The translations under genes were made by a program, and so were the position numbers. Below are positions 57,555-64,000 of a stretch of 64,000 nt of DNA, piece by piece. The DNA is taken from positions 53,561,464 to 53,625,463 of the forward strand of contig NC_057917.1 of assembly GCF_018873765.1 (NCBI RefSeq). Reading direction: 5' to 3'. The notes beneath the pieces were generated by a model. The model had not been told where the DNA came from, made no database searches, and saw only the letters and a list, made by a program, of their open reading frames with translations. This DNA is from Telopea speciosissima. Lineage: Eukaryota > Streptophyta > Magnoliopsida > Proteales > Proteaceae. Every line of letters begins with the position of its first letter. The first letter of the stretch is position 1.

Positions 57555-58937
57555 GTAATACCCCTTTCCTCATATTTTCTGAATGATTAAATTCCTAAAT
57601 GACCCATAGAGGAAGGAATTATATTGGATGGGATTTAAATGTAGAAAAAGATAGCTACAATGCCTTTATACAAATTCTTTTATACGCTCATATAATAACA
57701 CTGCCTTTGAAATCCTTTGCTTCACTAGTCAAATTGCAGCCTAAGCAAACTTATACACTAGAAAGAATAAAGTTTTACACTATCCTTCAACCAAATACTT
57801 TTTTGTGTATTGATAATGCATCTCCGTCTGTCTTTTATTGTACTCTGTCCACTACTTTGAATTATCCTATATTCATGGATTTTCGAAGCCTTATATTGTC
57901 ACTTGGTAAACCCCGGTTGCGTTAAAACTTAATATGTAAGCATGAGACTTATAGGGATCTATTTATCTACAAAATATGTGTCTCATTCAATTTACCACGT
58001 GATATATTTTTAATATCATTTAAGTAAGACTTCCTAAGTGGACTCCATTTAGGGCTGAAAAAAATTAGAGGATAGGTCAATAATTGGTGTTACAATGGGT
58101 CTGGTTTAATAGGACCCCATATTGGTCTGTCCCTATGGGTTGAGATACATTATGCCTTGCCCTGCCCTATTACCTTTCTTTTTATTTTTATTTTTTATAG
58201 CATGCCCTGTTTTCTTGGCGTAACTAACGTTGGATGTGAGTGAAATTTGACAAATGGTCAATCTAGACCATGCATCATGTATCCAATAAATAAAGTTGCC
58301 ATACTATTTTTCCATATGACACAATCAAGTATACTATAGAGAAAGAGTTGCTAGGTGGGCATGCAAAGAATCATTTATTATAATGAGAAAAGGTTCTGGT
58401 GGAGCAAGATATGCTAGCATCTCTATATCTATCTCTCTCCTTGTACGAAATGATCAATTTCGATGCACTTCATTGGTGCGCTCCCTTATGCCTCTAGATA
58501 AAAAAAGCCATGTCCCTATCATAATATGTACGTATCATGATTTATATATACTTAAAAGAGTGAGGGTTTCCCACTAGGATAATGTAAGAAGGAATCTACA
58601 CATTGCGCTAATGTGAGGTTGCAAAATGGCATCATCCATTTAGGGCCGACATGAGGCCCACATGGTTCCAATAGGAGAGAGAGCATCAATGTGAGAACCA
58701 ATATTTTTTATCTGAGAATGGTATAAAGGAATCTGTACAAGGACAACGTTAGTGCGACAATCTTTTTCCCATACTTAAATACAAGGGAAAAACCTTCACG
58801 CCTAGTGTTGATGTACATGTGAGCGTGCACCTTGTGTTTTTGCCACTTGGAAGAGTGATCTAGTAATTTTGATCATCGAATTTCTACGTATGATATGAAT
58901 TGGCCATGTGGTGAATTTGTAAAATTCAATATATATT

Positions 58938-60346
58938 ATTTCATATAGGGGTGCAAGTTTGGCCCTGTTGGCCCGAACTCGCCCTGAGCCCGAACAGGGC
59001 CTGGGCTAAATATTTCTAGCCCTGAGGGCGGGTTAGGGTCAGAAATGCCTGGCCCTGAGTCAGGATCGGGTCGGGTTCGGGTTGAGGCCTCGGGCTCAGC
59101 CCGACCCTGATTTTGGCCCTAACTTTGGCCCTGATTTTGACCCTGATCTTGGCCCTGATCTTGGCCCTGATCTTTGCCCTGATGATGACCCTGATCTTGA
59201 CCCTGATTTAGACCCTGATTTTGAACCTGATCTAGACCCTAATTTTGAACTTGATTATGTATAATGATAATATGATATTATATTATATAAGAAATTATTA
59301 ATGTAACAAATAACAACTAACAAGGGTTCATAAATTAGACTTTTAAGTACATTATATATATTATATAATCTATAATCAGGATTGGGAAGGATTAATGTGT
59401 AAATTCATTGAACAAATAAAAGGTTGAGAGAGTGAGTGACTGAGAGGTATTAGAGGTCTGAGGGGGACACAAGAAAAAATTTGACCTCTTAAGTACAAAT
59501 GCAAAGCAAAAACCAAATTAATTAATTCTTAGATGGAGAAAATTATTCCAACATGATGCAAAATATTTTGTGCAAAAAAAAAAAGCTAAATAAAAGAGAA
59601 GCAAATCTCCACATTCAAGGGAGTACTCTTTAGTCTTTCCCATTTGAAGAATTGTTGAGTGAAAATTTGGCATCTTTTGTATGTGATTTATCTTGAAATG
59701 TTTGTTTATTGTTAAAGATATTACATTGATGGAATTTTTTTAATGTGAAAACTAGATACTTATTAACGGTTGACAAGTAGGTTTGATATTAATTAGCTTT
59801 GTCATGAGTAATGGGATAAAATTTGTAGTTGGAGCGAGTATCATTGTTAGTATTTGCTATTATGTTGATCATTCATTTGACAGCAACAACATTTTTTGTT
59901 GCAAATTTTCATTATTTAATTGTTATAGTTATAGTTATAAAAGTATTAGCAGTTGGAGTTTGGTTTACTTTCATTAAATTTGTTTTTCTATACCAGTTGA
60001 CAGGTAATGCATGTTTTTATTTGATAATGAAAAATTTATAACTTTATATCATAAAATGAGAGAGTGCTACATGCTTGTGTGAAAGCATGCGTGGTCATGG
60101 CTTATAGATATAGTCTTTTGCACTCTATACAATGAAAGCATATAGTTTATCCGGGTCAGGGCCAGGGTCAGGGTCAGGGCCAGGGACAAGGTCAGGGCCA
60201 ATTAGGGTGGGCTTGGGCCGGGCCTGGCCCGTCAAGGTCAGGGTCAGGGTCAGGGCGGGTCTAGGCTGATCTAAGGACACTCAGGGTTGGGCTAGGGTTT
60301 TAAAAAGCCCGACCCAACCCGACCCTGTTGCAGCCCTAATTTCATA
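58938..60346. mobile_element. Large non-autonomous hAT element with perfect 8-bp TSD
   Basis: The element proper is 58946-60338. Ends: TAGGGGTGCAAG and, inverted, TAGGGCTGCAAC. The duplication ATTTCATA lies at 58938-58945 and 60339-60346. Sub-terminal arms are built of degenerate CCCTGA units on the left and TCAGGG units on the right, so the ends fold on each other. The middle is AT-rich without a transposase. It is related to 35455-35923. Confidence 0.88.
59102..59258 (+). repeat. 12-bp minisatellite inside the hAT element
   Basis: About 13 units near CCCTGATCTTGG; one frame gives a Gly/Asp-Pro-Asp repeat. It lies in the left sub-terminal arm, and the right arm (60153-60260) holds the inverted, 6-bp version. 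Confidence 0.8.
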
Positions 60347-60589
60347 TGTAGACATGCCCTCCGTGTAAACTTTTTTTTTTAAATTCACCACTATCAAACT
60401 AAGATTTATATAACAAAAAAAAAAAATGGCCAACTTAGATCTGTTTGACATTTGACATATGCAGAGGATCTTGGGAATTGAGATCCATAAGTCCACAAAT
60501 TTTAAGCCCCATCTGAACTATTACATGGCAGTTATAAAAGGGCATGCTAATATGACGAGTGTGGTGATACACTTGACTAAATACCATGG

Positions 60590-60775
60590 ATTAAATCTGG
60601 GTAAAAACTGACTAAAACCTCCGAATTGTCAAAACCCAAGTTTCCACTCAAGGTTTCAACCTAGGAAAAAGGCACAGGGTCGAAACCTTGAATCGAAACA
60701 ATATCTCGCACGTCTCGATTTTGAGCCCGACAAAAACAAAGTCTGAAACCGAGATCTCAATCCTTGCAAGATCAA
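60590..60775. repeat. CCGAGATCTCG-type repeat remnant
   Basis: Shares GAAACC, TCTCG and CCGAGATCTC words with 33076-33200. Ends are unclear. Confidence 0.35.
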
Positions 60776-61111
60776 GGAAGTCAGGGCTCCAGTCATTATA
60801 TACTGTTCATCAAATTTTCATGTTATAAATTCCTTACAGGATTGAAATGTTAGTACTGGGTTCATGTGGTAAAGTTGGAAGTTTGACTTCAATTGTTTTC
60901 TTTGATTTTAACATGTTCAGATGATGTATGAAGAGATGAAAGTAAAGGTGGAGAGAGTTATAGAGAAAGGGTCTGTTCCTCGGGAATACGTCATGAATGA
61001 ATATGAGCATGAGGCTTTCAACAAATGGCGAACGCCAGGATTCACACGTCAAGACCATTCTGCAGTAATTCAGGTTAATTTTTTAGCAGATATGATCTTA
61101 TATAATATCTT

Positions 61112-61266
61112 TTGGGGAAGTAATTTTCTGTCTAACACTCGCATGTGTCTATCTCTCTCGTCCTCAAAACAAGGGGACAAAGGTGTCTTTTCATATGGAG
61201 AGGAGAGAGATAGACTCATGGGAATGCTAGTGTAGGCCATAATCCAGAACAAAATTCTTTTCCCCT
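61112..61266. mobile_element. MITE-like foldback in CslG-3 intron 2
   Basis: The arms GGGGAAGTAATTTTCTG and CAGAACAAAATTCTTTTCCCC are inverted and carry GTGTCTATCTCTCT and AGAGAGATAGACTC. Intron 2 of copies 1 and 2 lacks it, so it is a recent insertion. Confidence 0.7.
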
Positions 61267-63301
61267 ATCTTTTTTTTTTCTCTTTCTCTCTCTCCTTATA
61301 TTTATTGATGGATTACTAAGAGCAGGTTTTATTAGAGAGTGGGAAAGACAAAGACGTTAAGGGCCATAAAATGCCTAACCTTGTCTATGTCTCTAGAGAG
61401 AAAAGCAGGATCTCACCACACCACTATAAGGCCGGTGCCCTTAATGCACTAGTAAGCTTATCCACCTACAGTCTCCATTAACCTATAAGATCAATTTGTT
61501 ATGAACTTTGTTAATATGTATGTTTTGCATGTTTTGAAGCTTCGTGTATCAGCTACGATGACCAATGCACCAGTGGTCCTAAACTTAGATTGTGATACCT
61601 ACTCCAATGATCCCGAAACCCTTCTTCGGGTACTATGCTATCTTGCAGACCCTTCCATTGGGCCAAAACTAGCCTATGTTCAGTTCCCTCAGCGGTTCCA
61701 TTCGATTGGCAAGAACGACATCTATGGTAACGACCACAGACGTTTGTATCAAATAGATCCACCAGGGATGGATGGACTTGCAGGCACACGTTATGTCGGC
61801 AGTGGATGCTTTTTCCAGCGACGAGCCTTCTTTGGGGGGCTTTCATCCTCGTCCTCCTCTTCCTCTAAGATCCCCCCAGTATTAAACTCATCCCACCATG
61901 ACTTGGACAAGTCTATTAGTTCCAAAAGAGTTTTGGCTTCAGCCCATCATGTAGCAAGCTGCAACTATGAGCATGAGACCAAATGGGGCATTGAGGTAAG
62001 CTTCAAAAAGAGAACAAAAAACTGTGCATGTTTGCAAAGCATTCATGTTCACAAGTTGTTTGATAAAATGCACAGATGGGCTTCAGATACGGATCATTAA
62101 CAGAAGACTACAAGACTAGTTATCTGCAACAGTGCAAAGGATGGAATGCAATGTTTTGCCATCCTAAAAGGGTAGCATTTCTAGGGGGCTCGCCTTTTAC
62201 TCTAAATGATGTCTTAAGCCAGAGCATCAGGTGGTCCATTGGAACATTGGAGGTGGTCATCTCCAAGTACAGTCCAATCACTTACGGCACTCGAGCCATG
62301 GGATTGCTCATGGGTCTTGCATATGCCCACAATGGATTTGAACCAACTTGGTGTCTTCCAATAACCACGTATGCCTATATCCCACAACTAGCTCTCCTCA
62401 ATGGAGTCTCCATGTTCCCAAAGGTACCTACTTGTACTTATTATACATACCATTTTCTTTAATCTGGTTAATTAATGATCCTTAAAAGCTTGCCATTAAG
62501 AAGAGAGTGGTCAAGTCCTTGTAAGGAACGAAATTTCCTTCATCCATGGTTTCATGGGTTCTAAAGTTTGGATGAGACTCCTAGATTCCTTGAAATTAAG
62601 GGTATTTCGAAACTTCTTCAATAGAAAGTGCGAGTATATGAGATCACAATGGTGGGAGAAGGAAAGCTTTCCCCTAAAAGGATTAATTAGTACATATTTG
62701 ATTGAGGCTTAATATAAGATTAGCTAACAAAGTAGAAATATTGTATTTGCAGGTATCAGACTCTTGGTTCTACTTGTATGCATTCCTTTTCTTGGGAGCC
62801 TATTTACAAGATTGCCTTGAATTCATTTTAGCAGGAGGAACAACCCTAAAGTGGTGGAATGATCAAAGAATATGGATGATCAGGGGAAACTCATCTTATC
62901 TATTTGGGTCTGCCACCTATTTATTAAAATTGCTTGGCTTTCCTGCATCTGGGTTCAATGTAACTAGCAAAGTGGTTACAGGCGAACAAATGCAGCGATA
63001 TAAGCAAAGCATATTTGAGTTCGGGGTAGCCTCAACTTTGTTTGTGCCACTCACAACAACTGCCATACTCAATTTGATTGCATTTGTGGTGGGGCTTGCA
63101 GGAGTGTTTAGACATGGAAACGCAGGTGAAATGTTTGTGCAATTGTTTATTTCAGGTTTTGTGATGGTGAATTGTTGGCCAATATATGAGGCCATAGCTT
63201 TGAGAAAGGACGATGGAAAGATGCCTGCAAAGATTACAATGATGTCCATCTTACTTGCATGGCTTCTTTACTTAGCCTCATCATTGGTGCTCAAACTTTA
63301 A

Positions 63302-63764
63302 TCAGACATTCCCCTAGTCATCAGTTTTCTCCTTTTCATCTATGGGAATTACAAACTTCTACGGTATCCATTTATGAATTTATCCTACTATAAATAGAAA
63401 GTCTTTAACTCATGTGAGTACCCTGTTTTTTTTTTTTGGCTTAAGTATTTCCATTTTGTCATATGATATTGAGACAAGTGTTTTATCTTTCTTTTTTTTG
63501 GGACCGGTTTTCATATACGGTTTTGTGTAAAACATGGTTAACACTTCAATCATTGAATAGACGCATGAAAATCAAGTATTCTTATCCAACGGCTGAAGTG
63601 TCAATCGTGTTCATACATGCCCCGTGTATGGAACCTTTTAATTTTATTTTTATTTTATTTTTGGGTGAGAGGGTTGGGGAATTCAGAGAAGGGGAAAAAC
63701 TTTTTGTTCTGATGATGTTAGACCCATATCAGATATTCTCGTTTCTTTTAAACTATTTGGCAAT

Positions 63765-63766
<2 letters not shown>
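63302..63766. other. 3' flank of CslG-3
   Basis: Collinear with 31397-31850 and 38526-38980; no gene. Confidence 0.5.

Positions 63767-63822
<56 letters not shown>
63767..63822 (+). repeat. (AAT)n microsatellite
   Basis: About 18 perfect AAT units. The poly-Asn and poly-Tyr frames here are artefacts of the repeat. Confidence 0.95.
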
Positions 63823-63823
<1 letters not shown>

Positions 63824-64000
63824 GGGAGAGGGATAGGCACACCACTTGCATGTGGTAAGCTAGTGGGCGACACCAATGGGGGGTACGGGATGGGGCACCA
63901 TACAAAAGAGGCAGGGGAGTCATTTCAAAGCAGGGAAGGAAGAGAGAGATAGACATAGTGGGTGCTAACTTGCAGTATACTTGCGGTGTGCTTAGCCTTT
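63823..64000. mobile_element. MITE-like foldback at the window end
   Basis: The left arm AAAGGGAGAGGGATAGGCAC and right arm GTGTGCTTAGCCTTT are inverted; the inner arm contains GAGAGAGATAGACATAGTGGG, the family signature. It may extend a few bases past the window. Confidence 0.6.

Larger units (their letters stand above)
55255..63301 (+). pseudogene. CSLG: CslG copy 3, stop at codon 39, otherwise complete
   Basis: Exons 55255-55887, 60921-61073, 61326-61451, 61540-61995, 62076-62423, 62753-63301; all GT-AG and phase 0; 754 codons. One lesion is visible: TAG at 55369-55371 (codon 39) where copy 1 has TAC (Tyr). The next in-frame ATG, codon 72, would remove both N-terminal membrane helices but keep the SDDGG, DCD, TED and QSIRW motifs. 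In-frame differences from copy 1: one codon shorter in exon 2, two longer in exon 4 (a Ser run). Intron 1 is 5 kb and full of elements. It may be a very young pseudogene, an N-truncated protein, or a polymorphic or sequencing-error stop. Confidence 0.85.

Noticed and set aside
59082-59264. ORF with a Gly/Asp-Pro-Asp repeat protein
   Set aside because: It is a translation of the 12-bp minisatellite in a hAT arm.
63753-63956. Poly-Asn and poly-Tyr ORFs
   Set aside because: Produced by the (AAT)n repeat.
1-64000. CRISPR arrays, operons, Shine-Dalgarno sites, rRNA genes
   Set aside because: No such structures; the direct repeats here are LTRs, microsatellites and segmental copies in a plant nuclear genome.

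Overview
The window is nuclear DNA of a flowering plant, most likely a dicot. The evidence is multi-exon genes with GT-AG introns and AT-rich introns, dense nested LTR and DNA transposons, and a tandem array of CslG-type cellulose-synthase-like genes, a family known mainly from dicots. No species assignment is possible from the sequence alone. All comparisons below were made by eye.

Layout. 1-8599: an LTR retrotransposon on the minus strand with ~2.5 kb LTRs; the left LTR is cut by the window edge. It has a PBS and a PPT but no intact gag-pol. 8600-10895: hAT-like remnant, a near-perfect hairpin and a dead LINE 3' end. 11121-15554 and 20026-23670: two tandem, intact, secreted GH27 alpha-galactosidases, each rebuilt as 15 exons and 409 residues with identical intron phases. 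Between them (16716-18722) is a Pack-MULE: ~300 bp terminal inverted repeats, a perfect 9-bp target duplication, and captured pieces of sieve-element-occlusion, pectinesterase and probably galactosyltransferase genes.

24513-63770: three segmental copies of a CslG locus. Copy 1 (26362-31396) is intact (6 exons, 753 residues, all catalytic motifs). Copy 2 (34227-38525) is dead: a lost splice acceptor and a net 4-nt deletion in exon 4. Copy 3 (55255-63301) has one visible lesion, a stop at codon 39. Copies 2 and 3 are separated by a Copia element (40444-46516, TSD TTTTA) inserted in a dead hAT transposase gene, a MULE-like element, and a TIR element (51781-54982) carrying the 5' part of a Raf-like MAPKKK gene, another captured exon and a tRNA-like sequence.

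Intron 1 of the CslG copies is a transposon trap. Non-autonomous hAT elements with 8-bp target duplications sit there, and for two of them the sister copy still shows the empty site, which dates insertion after locus duplication. A recurrent foldback (MITE-like) family marked by a GTCTATCTCTCT box lies in or beside several genes.

The working genes point to cell-wall or specialised-metabolite chemistry: galactose removal from galactosides, and a CslG-type glycosyltransferase that may act on polysaccharide or on triterpenoid. No functional link between the two gene groups can be shown from sequence. The most novel items are the chimeric Pack-MULE and the kinase-carrying TIR element.
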